DNA of 64,000 nucleotides from Phaeoceros laevis (GCA_049999765.1 JBNGIQ010008568.1:21856-85855); one strand, 5' to 3'. Shown: positions 45,792 to 56,817, counted from the stretch's first letter. Program-made: numbers and translations. Notes: generated from the letters alone by a model not told the origin.

Positions 45792-47424
45792 ACTCATCAA
45801 AACACGGACGCCCTCTCTCCAGGAATCCTGTTGCTTCCACAACGGATCTGATCGAGGCCCGTATGGATTATGATGAAGAGCCAAGAGGGCCAGTGCAGGC
45901 ACCAGCATATCTATCTCTGTTAGTCAACTCTGTCAGCATGCCTACAACATCTCGGCGGGATATCTGGCAAGACGGTGATACCACAATGCATTTCCTGCAG
46001 ACTGGAGCTCATCCAGCGGGCATAACACCTGCCCAACATGACCGCATTCAGCATCGGGCACGCAGGTATGAGTGGAGGACTGACCACTTGGTGAGGGTGT
46101 TACCAGAAGGTGAGAGGCTGGTGCCCCCTGCCCAAGACCGGGCTGGTCTCATTCAGCGTGTGCATGCCGAGCTTGGCCATTTTGGCATCAAGCGAACCTA
46201 TAGTCTTCTGGCTCCTCACTACCACTGGGTATGTACTTGCAGGTTCACCAAGCTGTTTCCAGATGTACTCAGTGTGACCGTGTCAAATCGTCATTTAATG
46301 ACAGGTCTACTAAGCTACAGCCGCTCCCTATTCAAGGGTTATTTTACAGGTGGTCCTGTGATTTAGCAGGCGAATTGTCTGCCACTCCCCATGGTAATGT
46401 ATATGTGATGGTTATGATTGAACACTTTTCCAAGTGGGTAGAGTTGGTGGCCTTGCCGGATAAGACATCACACAGCACCAGTCAGGCATTCTTGCAACAG
46501 GTGTTGAGTCGATTTGGTGCTTGTGCAGAGTGCCTTACAGATCAATGCACCGAGTTCAGGGGAGAATTCCAAGATTTGTTAGACCATGCTCTGATTGATC
46601 ACCGGAGGACCTCGCGTGATCACCCACAGGCAGATGGCCTTGCGGAAAGGATGGTACAAACAGTCAAACAAGGGCTCAGGAAGTTTTGTTTGAGTCACAA
46701 CAAGACTGACTGGGACCTTGCATTGCCTTACTTAGCCATGGGATATCGCATGAGCAGGCACGCCTCTTTAGGGGAATTTTCCCCTTACTATCTTTTATTT
46801 GGACGGCACCCTTTGCCACCTTCTAGCATTTCACGATAGATGGAAGCAGTTGTCGATCTGGATAGCCCGACTGTTTGGGCCAAGGTTATGTCAGAGCGCG
46901 CTGCGCTGTTCAAACGTGCCATGCCTATGGCTATGCGGAATTTGAAGATTGCCCAGCATCGGGACACCTTGCGTTATGCCCACATTCGTGGGGGGTCTTA
47001 CAAACCCAAGCCAAGGAAATTCGATGTCGGTGATTTTGTGTACATGCAGCGGCAGCAACAGGATACTCTCGACACTTCCACCAGTCGGGTTATTATGCGT
47101 GTCCACTCCATCAAACCGTCAGGTATCCTTGTGCTGCAGGGCAAGGATGGTCGCACCATTCCTCAGCACCCTAAGCACTGCGCACCTTGTCATTTACCCA
47201 ACCTTGACACTACCGTGGTAACAGCCAACTGGATTCCCCCTATTGACTATCCCTGCCAGGTTTGTCATCGCATCGATGATGCAGACAAGATGCTGCTCTG
47301 TGATAACTGTAACAAAGGTTATCACCTTTTTTGCTTGCGCCCTGAGCTTTCTGAGGTGCCAGATGCATTGTGGTTTTGTCCGCCTTGTGCAGCTCGTTCA
47401 TCTAACAGCCCCTCTCGTTCTTAG
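45792..47424 (+). pseudogene. gypsy-MT integrase with C-terminal PHD finger
   Basis: Starts THQNTDAL-SRNP (a 2-bp CT expansion near 45815 shifts frame). The H2C2 zinc domain is HAELGHFGIKRTY...HYHW then CTQCDRVK, split by a frameshift near 46228. The catalytic core has D in YRWSCDLAGEL, D in CLTDQCTEFRGEF and E in ADGLAERMVQTVK, 34 residues apart. The TAG at 46837-46839 precedes MEAVVDLDSPTVWAKVMSER. An SH3-like C-terminal domain follows (KFDVGDFVYMQRQ). From 47256 comes a C4HC3 PHD finger: CQVC, MLLCDNCNKGYHLFCL and WFCPPC. PHD fingers commonly bind histone H3 tails. In this position chromoviruses carry a chromodomain, so the PHD may steer integration. Four lesions make this copy inactive. 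Confidence 0.92.
47256..47396 (+). other. PHD zinc finger coding segment
   Basis: About 47 codons with all eight zinc ligands in C4HC3 order and no internal stop, ending shortly before the TAG at 47422-47424. The aromatic and acidic positions (ALWFCPPC, DDADKMLLCDNC) look like those of H3K4-binding PHD fingers, but binding preference cannot be read from sequence alone. Confidence 0.92.
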
Positions 47425-47450
47425 TTCAGACTCAAGGAGCTGGGGGGGGT

Positions 47451-48304
47451 ATGAAATGGCTGCCCACACTTCTTTTTGGTTCATGCTGGCTACTGACTTC
47501 AGACATGTGCATTGCTGTCATTTATGTGTGCCCAGCTAATGTTTCAGCATTCAAGGCTACTGCTGGGATTTCAGAGGTGATACAGCACTACATACCTACG
47601 CACGACAGCTGTCAGGTCTTGTAAATGGACGTCGCTCAGCAGGTGGTTGCTAGGTATGTAGCCAGCATGTGTTCTTTATAAGTCATGATGTTTGCTGGTC
47701 ATCTCGACCTCTTTTTTCATAACGCCAAGTCTTGGTAATTGGCATAGTTCAGTCCGCAACGTGCTTACTAGCGTAATGACGGGTTCTCGTTGCTTGGACT
47801 TGTAACGGCCACGGTCTTATGAGTCCCGTTAGGGACAGACCGTTGCCAATTCCTTTATTACTTCCAGTTTATGCGGCGCTCTCACGCTGGCGGCTACAGC
47901 TGCTTAAGAAAGAGAGTAGGTAGAAGCTTAAAGGCTACCGGCCCTTCGAAGACCGCAGTCTTAGCAAGTTCCAATTCTAGGCGAACGCTGGGCTTCCCGC
48001 CTGCAGCTGTATTTTGAGGATCTACAGAATTTTGTGTCATTTCTTGAAGTTTTGCTGATCTTCGCCTGGCAATCTGCTAGACTCAGCTATTCGCAAGTTC
48101 ATTACGCTTCTTTTTCATGGGTTCAACACTCAAACGGAGCGACCATATGAAATGGCTGCCCACACTTCTTTTTGGTTCATGCTGGCTGCTGACTTCAGAC
48201 ATGTGCATTGCTATCATTTATGTGTGCCCAGCTAATGTTTCAGCATTCAAGGCTACTGCTGGGATTTCAGAGGTGATACAGCACTACATACCTACGCACG
48301 ACAG
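47451..48304 (+). repeat. gypsy-MT 3' LTR region with terminal 158-bp direct repeats
   Basis: A 536-bp core (47610-48145) matches the 5' LTR. It is flanked on both sides by copies of a 158-bp segment (47451-47608 and 48147-48304; two differences seen). The first copy starts TGAAATGG right after the G-rich polypurine tract, so a 694-bp LTR 47452-48145 (TG...CA) is likely. A partial second LTR follows after TA. Confidence 0.88.
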
Positions 48305-50248
48305 AGTCTTTCTCTTTGAGAGGGGGTTCTGGTCAGAAGAGTAAGCCACCGTAAACTGCCTTGCTATGCCTTCCTTCTCACAGTATGCCTTAAAATCGCC
48401 AAGGGCCAGCTCACTAGCATTGTCACTTCTCAGGCTCTTCAGTTTATGGCCTGTAAAATGCTCTGCATACTGTATGTACTTGACAAACATGTCTAACGCA
48501 TGACTTTTATGTGACAGAAAATACGTCAGGGTATAACGACTCCAATCATCTACAATGACCATGAAATACTTGGCCCCACCAAACGAAGTGGTGGACATGG
48601 GGCCACATAGGTCAGTATGTATGACTTCTAGGAGCTATGTAGCTCGTGTGGCATCCTTATTGCCATGCGGCAGCTTATGATGCTTGCCATACATACAAGA
48701 TTCACAAAAGACATCATCTGGGACTGACAGATCTAGTTTATCTTTGTACAGTTCCGAGTTAGCTATGCTTTTGAGTCGTTGAAAACTTGTGTGCCCAAGT
48801 CGGCAATGCCACAGGAAAGCTTCATCAGATGCAGAGATTCTCCTCGAGACGGCAGCTCGTGCACTTGACTTCCCTTCATTCAATCTCCGAAGAGTGACGT
48901 CCAACTTGTACAGGTCGTGAACAGGTGAGCCTAGAGCAATAGGACTGCCATCTCACCCTTCGTCACTTACAATGCAGGCCTCAGCCTGAAAGCACACTCT
49001 AAACTTGTGCAGCTTACAGAGTTGGCGGACTGACACAAGGTTCTTCGCCATCTGGGGAACGTACAGCACGTCATCCAAAGTTAGAACGGCGCCATTGTGG
49101 AGGGTGACCTCGACCGCACCTGAACCTTCGATCTTCAGGCCACTGTCGTCACCCAACAACACGTACTGTCGTGCCGGGCCTTGCTTGTAAGAGACGAATG
49201 CAGACTTGGTATTGCAGATGTGAGCAGACGCCCCAGAGTCCAGGTACAAAGCATGCTTGTCGCCGGCCGCATGCACCAGGTACACCGCAAGGATGGATGG
49301 GCCTCGAGCCTTGGTAGCAGCATGAGCTTCTGGAGGTGCTGTCCGGCGAGGTTCTCCCGCCTTCTTCTTGCGACATTCGTGTTCGTGGTGTCCAGGGAAA
49401 AGACACCAATTACAGCTACCTTTCTTCTTTGGCGAAGGTGAGCTCCCCCAGCTTCTATTATCTGCTGGCTTCTTGGACTGCCAAGGTGGTCGGCCGGCTT
49501 GAAAACGGCCTCGCCCTCTCCCCCTTGCGGCAAAAAGAACTCGATTGTTGCTGTTGCCGGAGGATGAAGACGCTCCTCGAGTTGACTTGTGGGAGGACTC
49601 CTCCTCCAGCAATGCTCCGATGATTTCTGACAATGTGATTGTCACTGTACCTGCAAGCGCCGCCGCTGCTGCTCGCAGGGTTGCGTTCTGAGTACTTACA
49701 AAGGTTCTGAAACATTCTGGCAGAGACATGAGGAGAGCAACGGCAGCTTGGAGCTCCGAGACCTTTGTGCCGGCCGATGCCAGCCGTTGCCTCAAGTGGC
49801 GAAACTGCTGGATATGTTGTTCGACCGACTGTGTCTCCTTCATGTGCAAATTCCAGAAAAGATGGCTGGCTGAAACAAACGATGTGGAATTCGTTGTTGC
49901 GAAGACCTGATGGAGGGACGCCTAAGCTTGAGCTGTAGTCTCGGCGTCGTCGACATGGTGCATTATTGAGCTGTCCTGCGCGGACCGAAGCAAAGCTCGT
50001 GCACGCAGGTCGGTCTTCTCCCACTTGGCAATGACATCGGGGGCTGACGTTGCGGCAGCAGGCTTGGCGGTTGCGCCAGAAGCCACATCCCACAGGTCCT
50101 CAAGTTGGAGAAGAATCTTCACACGCTGCATCCAGACATCGTAGCCAGAGCCGTCGAACCGATCTCGGTCCTTGAAATCTAACCTTATGTTTGTCACCAT
50201 TGCTGCAGGTGGTGGTGGATTCGTCGTGACTTTGTATGGCTTCCGCAT
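48305..50248 (-). pseudogene. copia-2 gag-protease-integrase (5' part of polyprotein)
   Basis: One reading frame with three stops: TAG 49922-49924, TGA 48953-48955, TAG 48635-48637. Gag core (LDFKDRDRFDGSGYDVWMQR, SLPECFRTFVSTQNATLR), an RGRGRGRF tract and a CCHC knuckle (CNWCLFPGHHEHEC). The protease active site is LYLDSGASAHICNT. The pre-integrase zinc region has LWHCRLGHTSFQRLKSI and CESCMYGK. The integrase core has D in the HTDLCGP region and SDNASELALGDF. The catalytic Glu of the usual 'GVAER' motif is Lys (NPLSKRK), a single-base GAG to AAG change. Coding then stops at the gypsy insertion and resumes at 23508 with TNRYIQEGAKTM. Confidence 0.9.
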
Positions 50249-50289
50249 CGGTGAGACTGAACGGGCCTTCCTCCTAGCTCGAGGGTCTT

Positions 50290-51076
50290 TTATAGGTTCG
50301 CTCCCTGTGGGCTCTTGTGACTTGCCTCGACACCCTCTAGGAAACGTTCGGCGGTCGCTTCCACATACTGCTCCAGCAAGCTTTCTTTTGATGAGTCAAC
50401 AGCTGCCTGCTCAAGCGTGGGCTCGACCAAATTGCTTTCTCCCAATTTATGCAAGAGAAGAAGTTTGACAATTTGAGTGTTGACTGACTGCTGGTCTTTG
50501 CGCAGATTCGAGACCTGGTGGGACAAATTAGCAATTGCTCGATGTGCTTGCGTAACAGATATCTTCAACTCTCTGATAGAAGATAGGAGACTCGGTAACT
50601 GGATCCTACAATAAGAAGACAAAGAATACACAAGTGACTGAAACTCAGACTCTTCGTGTGCAGGGTAAGTGGTAGAGTAATTAGATCTTGTGGATGCGCA
50701 GTCGTTGCAGCAATGTGAGGGTGGTGATCGTCTAATGAACCTATGTTGTGGTGTATGACAATATCCCCTACCGCGTGAGGACCCTGGAGCGTGCCAATGG
50801 GAACCTTGGCACCTTCTTTGAGGCATTGGTGCGCTTCAGAGATTACTGTCTGGTGCTACGCTTCCTCAAGACTCGCACTTTCTTTCTCATGGGGAAGGTA
50901 ATCGCAGGATTGTCCTCTACGGTGTCATGGCAAAGCAAGAATGAGTGAAGGTGCTCATAGACTGTAGGATCGTTTTGTGAATAACCTCGTACGACCATAT
51001 ATGCAAGATCAGGATTCATCAACGTAAGCAAATGAGCAATGCGCCCATAGCTGGGATCCACGATGCTGGGATCCAT
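50290..51076 (-). pseudogene. copia-2 leader ORF upstream of gag, unknown
   Basis: Begins MDPSIVDPSYGRIAHLLTLM two codons after the primer binding site and, through one or two frame changes (near 50.87 kb and 50.7 kb), continues ISEAHQCLKEGAKVPIGTLQ, then SEFQSLVYSLSSYCRIQLPS and a helical, coiled-coil-like C-terminus (HQVSNLRKDQQSVNTQIVKL, SLLEQYVEATAERFLEGV). It ends 42 bp before the gag start in a different frame. Copia elements normally go straight from leader to gag. The protein is unrecognised; it could be a captured host sequence or an element-specific factor. Confidence 0.5.
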
Positions 51077-51077
51077 A

Positions 51078-51089
51078 GCTCTGATACCA
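51078..51089 (-). promoter_or_regulatory. copia-2 primer binding site (initiator tRNA-Met)
   Basis: TGGTATCAGAGC on the minus strand, directly after the 5' LTR. Identical to the copia-1 site. Confidence 0.93.
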
Positions 51090-51345
51090 TATTAAGACAT
51101 GGACTAGGATCGGCCGAACAGGAGTGAGACGTGCGTGAGAAAAGATTGTGAATTATGTTGTGTCCGTCGACCTTTGTGGTCGCGCGAATAGGAAGTCGGT
51201 ACGGCAGTTAGCCGTTACTAGCAGTTGGCCGTTGGCCTTCTGCCCGTATAGCTAGGGTAGCGTTTCGTATCTAAATATGCAAAACCCTAACTAGCATAAG
51301 TGTTCGAGTATTAAAAGTAATTAGGGCACAGCCCTTTTTCTAATA
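51090..51345 (-). repeat. copia-2 5' LTR (256 bp)
   Basis: In element orientation it starts TATTAGAAAAAGG and ends GTCTTAATA, with TATTA/TAATA inverted ends. Its outer edge is set by the target duplication CCGAG. 51090-51250 matches the 3' LTR at 26106-26270. Confidence 0.85.
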
Positions 51346-54300
51346 CCGAGGTGATGACCAAGATTTCAGGCCATCGCCGCCTGAAACGCATCAATGCCGT
51401 GCCTCCAGATGCGGCCTCTTGGAAAGAGCTGCAAGCCCGTCAGATGGTTGTGGAGAACGTGAGAGAGCATGCGCATGGTTGGAACCACAGGGCATTCGGC
51501 AGACAAGCTTGCGGCGAAGCATTCCATCGTCACAGTGTGTGTCTCGGACAGAGGACGGGGGATGAACGCTGAAATCGCTCGACAGATTGGTGTCAACCGG
51601 GACTGCATTGCTAGGGGCGTGATGCGTCGGAAACTGATCGACGAAACCGGGAATGGTGTGTGGGCAACTGCCAAGGAAAAGCGCTCAGATGCGCTGGACG
51701 ATGCAACCACAACCCTTGTCATGGATTGGTGGAAGGAGAACACGTCGCCATCGCCAAACGAGAAGGACGTCGTGTCATTTGCGCAGGCTGACGAGTTAAA
51801 GGCTGGCCATCCGACGCATTACTTGCAGTGCTCCAAGGTTTGTTGTTCCCAAGTTCTGAGGTTTTAGGTCTGGAAGTTCTGATGTTTCAAGTCCTTTGGC
51901 TGCCCACTTACTCTTAGGACACTGGCTGCTTTCTCTTCTACTCATAGCACTTCCGCTACTTCGCACTTTTGGGACATGTACTTGTCACTTTGTAGCTTGG
52001 GACCTAGCACATTTGGGACTTGGCACTTTTTGGACTGGGCACAATTGGGACTTGGCACCTTTGGGACTTGGCACTTTTGGGACTACTGAAGGGAATGCTG
52101 GGACTGCTGGGACTTCTTGGCACTTTTGTGACTTGGACTTGTCACTTTTGTAGCTGGGACTTGGCACTTTTGGGACTTGGGACTTGGCACCTTTGGGACT
52201 TGGGACTTGGCACTTGTAGGATTGCTGCAGGGACTGTTGGGACTTTTGGGACTGCCGCTGCAACTGTTGGCACTTTTGGGACTTGGGACTTGGCACTTTT
52301 AGGGACTGCTGGGACTGCCGGGACTGCCAGGACTACCGGGACTGCCGGGACTGCTGGGACTGCTGGGACTGCCTTGACTTTTCAATTCACTGTACTTGCA
52401 CTACATGTTGCACTACAGTACTCTGCTGCAACTTTCAAAACCAATGCTTGGTTCTGCAAGTACCTGCGGAGTTCTTTAGTGCAATGTGTTGTGCATAGTA
52501 CTGGGCCATGTGTTTTGAATCAAGTTCAGGTCTAATGCTCTTTGTGTTGTGCTTGCAGGTGCAACTATACTTAAACTTCAAGGACCACTATCCGGAGGCC
52601 AAAATATGCAAACAGGCGTTTGACAGGCTCAAGCCCTTCTTTGTGAAGCATCAGGATTTCAGAAATGTATGCCAATGTGTCCGACATGTGCAGCTACAGC
52701 TTCTTAGGGATGCAATAGCCACTCTTCGGCCTGGAAGTATGGATTTTGCAACTGTGTCTTCATTGTGGAGGGAAATTGTCTGCCCCAGAGAGGACCTGGA
52801 GGAGTACCACATGTTAGAGTGCTCGATGGTCACTTGCAAGGATTGTGGTGTTCACAAGCTGGAGTTTTCTAAAGAGGAGCTGTCCACTGGCCCGGATGCT
52901 CCTAGGGTTTGCTGGAGCAAGTACGAGTATGAGACCTACAAGACAAAATCGGGGAAGGAGGGCAGGCACTTGAAGTTGGCTCCAAGGAGGACACCGGCTT
53001 CAGATTTCATTAAGTTCTTGAAGCACGAACTGCCCAAGTATGTGAGGCACAATTTCCGTGCAAAATGGCAAGATCGGCAGTTCAAGGCATGCAAGGCAAA
53101 TTTCCCGGGGTGGGTCGTCTTGTCCATAGTGGACTTTGCTCAAAATTATACATTTCAGCCACTAACTGAAGTGCAGACTCAATATTGGTATTCCGAGCAG
53201 ATTACCATTTTTGTTCAGATTACTCTAAGGCATGCATCGGATACTGAGATTGCAGATGGGGTTCGGTCCAATGTGTATGTCACAAACACTTCTGGAGGGG
53301 TTGAGGACTCGCAAAGATTTCAGGCTTTTGAGGGTGACGAGGATGATGACGATGAAGCTCAAGAGGAGAGGAGGAGGAATATCATCCGAGACTACCATTT
53401 CTACATCTCTGATGATAAGCTGCACGACACTTTATTCGTGCAGCACTGTTTTAAGATTCACTACCGCTGGCTACAGTCGCAGGGTATTGAGTACACGGAG
53501 CACTGGGTGTGGAGCGATGGCGCGGCTTCCCAGTTCAAGGCTGCCAGGCCGTTTTATCACATTGCACGATACCCACAGCAGACGGGCAAGGTTATGCTGT
53601 GGTCGTTTTTTGCCAGTGGGCACGATAAGGGGGAACATGACGGTGCCGGTGCCTGTGTGAGGAGGCTTTTGCTGCATGAGGAGAAGCGGGTGAAAAGTGT
53701 TGTTCTTGCTAACACAGCCCATGCGGTGGCCTTTCTGACTTTCACGGCAGGGCAGGCTGCAGCTGCAACCTGTGCTAGTGCCGCAAGGGATGTTAGGAGG
53801 CACTTTCACTTCGTGATGGACAAAGAGGTCGACAGGGGCAGCAAGTACTCATGCGCAACAATTGAAGGCACCAGGGCCATACATCAGATTCAGGGTTTTA
53901 ATCGGAACTGTGGTGAACATTTGCATTCTCGTGAGCTTTCTTGCTTCTGCATGTACTGTTGTCAAAATAGGTGGGCGGAGTGCGAGAACAAGAAGTATGT
54001 GAGTGGCTTTAACTTCGTTGAGATTTTTCCTAGCAATGCACAACACCTTTCCGCTGAGTACCTGGCCTATAGGGATGAATGCCAGACACTGTCAAGGATG
54101 CATGGCGACTATGACAAGTTGTCAGATGCTCTAGCTCTCGGTGACACCTTTGCGGTGAACTGTGTGTCAGAAACTGAAGACTTTTGGTTGTTGCTGTGCA
54201 TGGAGGAGAAGCATATCCTTTGTGAAGATGTAACCGATGTGTATGGGCAGACATATTATGCAGGGAAGGCGGTTGTGGTCGGGAGGTACTACACCAAGGT

Positions 54301-54495
54301 GCCCAAAGGAGGAATCTGTACTCATTGACTGAGGATAAGGCTTATGCCTACCACCATCTTGTGAAATGCATCAAGATCCCTATGACAACCGTTGTGGGTG
54401 GCGGGAAGAAGGCTGCAACTAGAGGCTCCGGTACAGGCTGTCAGATGAGCATTTGGCTGAGATTCTCAAAAATTTGGATCCTCATGAGTTGTAGC
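51346..54495 (+). pseudogene. DDE-type transposase-like gene, main part
   Basis: Continues the 26561-26271 exon after the CCGAG duplication. Exon part 1 runs to 51837: MTKISGHRRLKRINAVPPDA, then after a frame change SDRGRGMNAEIARQIGVNRD (helix-turn-helix-like). A phase-0 intron (51838-52558; AAG|GTTTGT and TTGCAG|GTG) is filled by a minisatellite. Exon 2 (52559-54328) encodes VQLYLNFKDHYPEAKICKQA, VVLSIVDFAQNYTF with a candidate first Asp, WVWSDGAASQFKAARPFYHI with a candidate second Asp, and FFASGHDKGEHDGAGACVRR. This motif set resembles a family of putative transposases in animals and other eukaryotes that I cannot name with certainty. Two frameshifts after 54.3 kb separate the end (LSDEHLAEILKNLDPHEL, TAG 54493-54495). 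Likely a DNA transposon relic. Confidence 0.65.
51960..52380. repeat. Intronic minisatellite GGGACTTGGCACTTTT
   Basis: Tandem, drifting copies of TGGGACTTGGCACTTTTGGG, ending in GGGACTGCC and GGGACTGCT repeats. It lies wholly inside the intron of the transposase-like gene. Confidence 0.9.
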
Positions 54496-54499
54496 TCTG

Positions 54500-55330
54500 T
54501 CGTTAGATTAGTACCCGGCTGTTATGTTCTCTTTTAGTTGTGTGCTTTGTATTTCAGTTGATGCCTCTGGGTTCGCAGGCCAGCGTGACTTGTTTGGTTT
54601 TTTGGTGTTGTGATCGACCTGCGTCGCACGCACATTTTGGATTTGTGTGAACAAAAAAATTGATCAAGTATTTATTATGTGCACATGTATGGTTGTCAGC
54701 ACAGATGTTCAAAGGCTACAAGTGAATGCAGTTGGACACACAACAAGTGCTGTGGTAGAAATTGGTAGAAATAACAAGGTACGGTGGAAGCCATGTCCTC
54801 CACGATACTGCAAGAAATTGCTGCCGTCCTTCATCGTCCTCCAACAAAGGTAAAAAGAACAAGGTACGGTGGAAGCCATGTCTGCAACGGGCAGAGCTAA
54901 AGATTGGGGTTCGAATCCCCGATGGCTTAAATATAGTCGTATGAGTTTTTCTTACGTGTTGCTTGTCTGTTTTGAAAGACATTGCCTGGCTAACATCTAG
55001 CTGTGTTGGCTGCAGAAGAACTTCTTCGCATCTACAATCTTTTGTGACACATGGCTGAAGAGTTCTTGGTCTGGACGTTGATGAATATGAGGAGTTCTTG
55101 TTCTGGACGTTGATGAGCTCTGAGAAACACAAAACATCATTTTCTTAGAGTACAGCTGCAGAAGTCAAGGTGAACTCAAGGGCCCAGAGAACAAGAAGCA
55201 TGCAGAAGTCAAGGGTTACTCAAAGGTGAACCAGAGAACATTGTTTTGCAAAACGCCTTCCCAAAGACATTTGAGTATCTTCTGACAGTTCTCACACACC
55301 TGGTATTCTTTGAAGTTTTGCAGTCCCATC
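54500..55330. other. No recognisable gene; tRNA-like fragment
   Basis: GTACGGTGGAAGCCATGTC occurs twice (54779 and 54864 regions), a local duplication. Around 54884-54930 there is a T-arm-like GGGGTTCGAATCCCC flanked by GCCAT...ATGGC, too short for a whole tRNA. CAGAAGTCAAGG is repeated at 55.15 and 55.2 kb. Confidence 0.4.
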
Positions 55331-56205
55331 AACGACAGTCGCTAACATTGCTCCAATGGCTGCTAATTGCTCCAATGTTGCCCCAATGGCTATCATTGCT
55401 ACTCCAATGGCACACATTGCTACTCCATTGGCTCCAATTGCTGCTCCAATGGCTCCAATGGCTGCTAATTGCTCCAATGCTGTTCCAATGGCTGCTAATT
55501 GCTCCAATGCTGCTCCAATGGCTGCTAATTNNNNNNNNNNTCCAATGGCTGCTAATTGCTCCAATGCTGCTCCAATGGCTGCTAATTGCTCCAATGCTGC
55601 TCCAAAGGCCCATGAGCTGGTATGATAACATGTAGGACACAAGCTGTATCTTCTGTTCAGCATCTAACAACATCATTCAGGGTACCACCAGTCTCCTCAT
55701 AACCTTGGGCCAAAAAGTAGATGGCACCACAGACCTTCTCAGCAACATTAGGGGTATCCTTGATACTCTCAAGAAGCACCGATAGGATATTAGGAACATT
55801 TGCCTGCGTGATGACAGGGGTGTCAATGTTGGGGGTTGGGGCCATGTACAAACCGAAAGATCCTACTAAGAGTCCAGGCAGTACAGTTCTTGACATGATT
55901 ATTCTCATCCTTCATGGCGTCCATCATGAACTGTTCATCTTGCTCCTAATTCAACAATCTTGCTCCAAATTGCTGCAAACTGCTCAAAGTTGCTCCAAAT
56001 TGTTGCAAAAGTGCTCGAAGTTGCTGCAAAGTGCTCCAAGAGCTCCAAATTGCTGCTAATTGCTCCAGATTGCTGCTAATTGCTCCCAATTGCTGCAAAT
56101 TGCTCCTAACTGCTGCAAATTGCTCCAAATTGCTGCTAATTGCTCCAGATTGCTGCGAATTGCTCCAGATTGCTCCGGATTGCTGCAAATTGCTGCACAT
56201 TCCTT
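55330..56205. repeat. AATTGCTCCAA minisatellite family
   Basis: Two blocks. 55345-55612 has about 30-bp units (CCAATGGCTGCTAATTGCTC) interrupted by a 10-N gap at 55531-55540. 55945-56200 has about 21-bp units (AATTGCTCCAGATTGCTGCT). The importin-beta-like fragment lies between them. Open frames here are compositional. Confidence 0.9.
55660..55930 (-). pseudogene. Importin-beta-like HEAT repeat fragment
   Basis: The minus strand encodes AMKDENNHVKNCTAWTLSRI and FRFVHGP. After a frame change it encodes NIDTPVITQANVPNILSVLL, ESIKDTPNVAEKVCGAIYFL and AQGYEETGG. This matches the mid-HEAT region of plant importin subunit beta-1. Only about 85 codons are present, with one frameshift near 55.84 kb, so it is a fragment inserted between two minisatellite blocks. 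Confidence 0.85.
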
Positions 56206-56289
56206 CCTCGTGAACAGTAGCACTCCTGCATGCAAAAACTCTGAGGAACAGGCCCATGAGCTGGTCTGCATGCTGAATAATTCCGTACT

Positions 56290-56430
56290 TCGTAGATTTA
56301 AAAGCCCCCATTTTGCAAACATGTCCAGGAGCATGCAGTTCAGGCCTTCCAGCTCATGCTGTCCAAAACCTGGAGTGCACCTTCCAGCTCACCACATTCT
56401 GCATAACATGCCCACCAGAAACTAACACCG
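56290..56430 (-). pseudogene. PPR fragment
   Basis: The minus strand carries the same GELEGARQVF/MQNVV word (TTCCAGCTCACCACATTCTGC on the plus strand) as 57.0-57.4 kb, once or twice and damaged. Confidence 0.55.
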
Positions 56431-56817
56431 GGACATATGTGGCTGCATTTTCGAGGATGAAGCATCAGGACTTCTTGCAGGAAGGGCAGGAAACATGAGT
56501 TACCTTTGGGTCCATGATGTCAAAAACCTGCAGGAAGCTTCAGATACCTTGTAGTTCCTACACCGCCACAAGAAACAAAATCTTAGAGCGAAACCTGCAA
56601 GAAACTGCAACCCTGAGGAAAGAGAAGAAACAAGCAGTCAAGCACCGCATATCCTTGCTGTCAATCCAGTAAGTTCCACCAGGTGGTGAAGTATGGCTGC
56701 AAACCATAGTTCGCCACAGGGTGTAATTTACTGGATCGGCAACGAGCAACAAATCCCATCAGGAGAGTCCATGTTACGTCATTCGGTGTTTCATAAGCAG
56801 AGGCCCGCAGCAAAGTA

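Larger units (their letters stand above)
45792..48304 (+). mobile_element. gypsy-MT retrotransposon, 3' portion (integrase, PHD, LTR)
   Basis: Continuation of the element at 16663-23507, now in the opposite orientation. It starts at the linker ACTCATCAAAACACGG and carries integrase, a PHD finger, a G-rich polypurine tract (47437-47449) and the LTR region. At 48304/48305 it abuts copia-2 integrase coding sequence, the other side of the interruption seen at 23507/23508. Confidence 0.88.
48305..51345 (-). mobile_element. copia-2, 5' portion
   Basis: Minus strand: 5' LTR 51345-51090, primer binding site 51089-51078, an extra leader ORF, gag, protease and the integrase core, ending at the gypsy LTR edge. 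It is flanked by CCGAG (51346-51350), the complement of CTCGG at the other half. Confidence 0.9.

Noticed and set aside
51950-52540. Plus-strand frame rich in Leu/Gly/Thr repeats
   Set aside because: It is the intronic GGGACTTGGCAC minisatellite; flanking splice sites fit an intron.
54884-54930. Possible tRNA gene
   Set aside because: There is a good T-arm and a partial acceptor match, but total length is about 50 nt and no anticodon arm can be drawn. Treated as a tRNA-derived fragment.
55292-55676. Repeat protein frames (AAIGAALEQL-type and MAANCSNAAP-type)
   Set aside because: They arise from the 30-bp minisatellite and cross an N gap; open in several frames at once.
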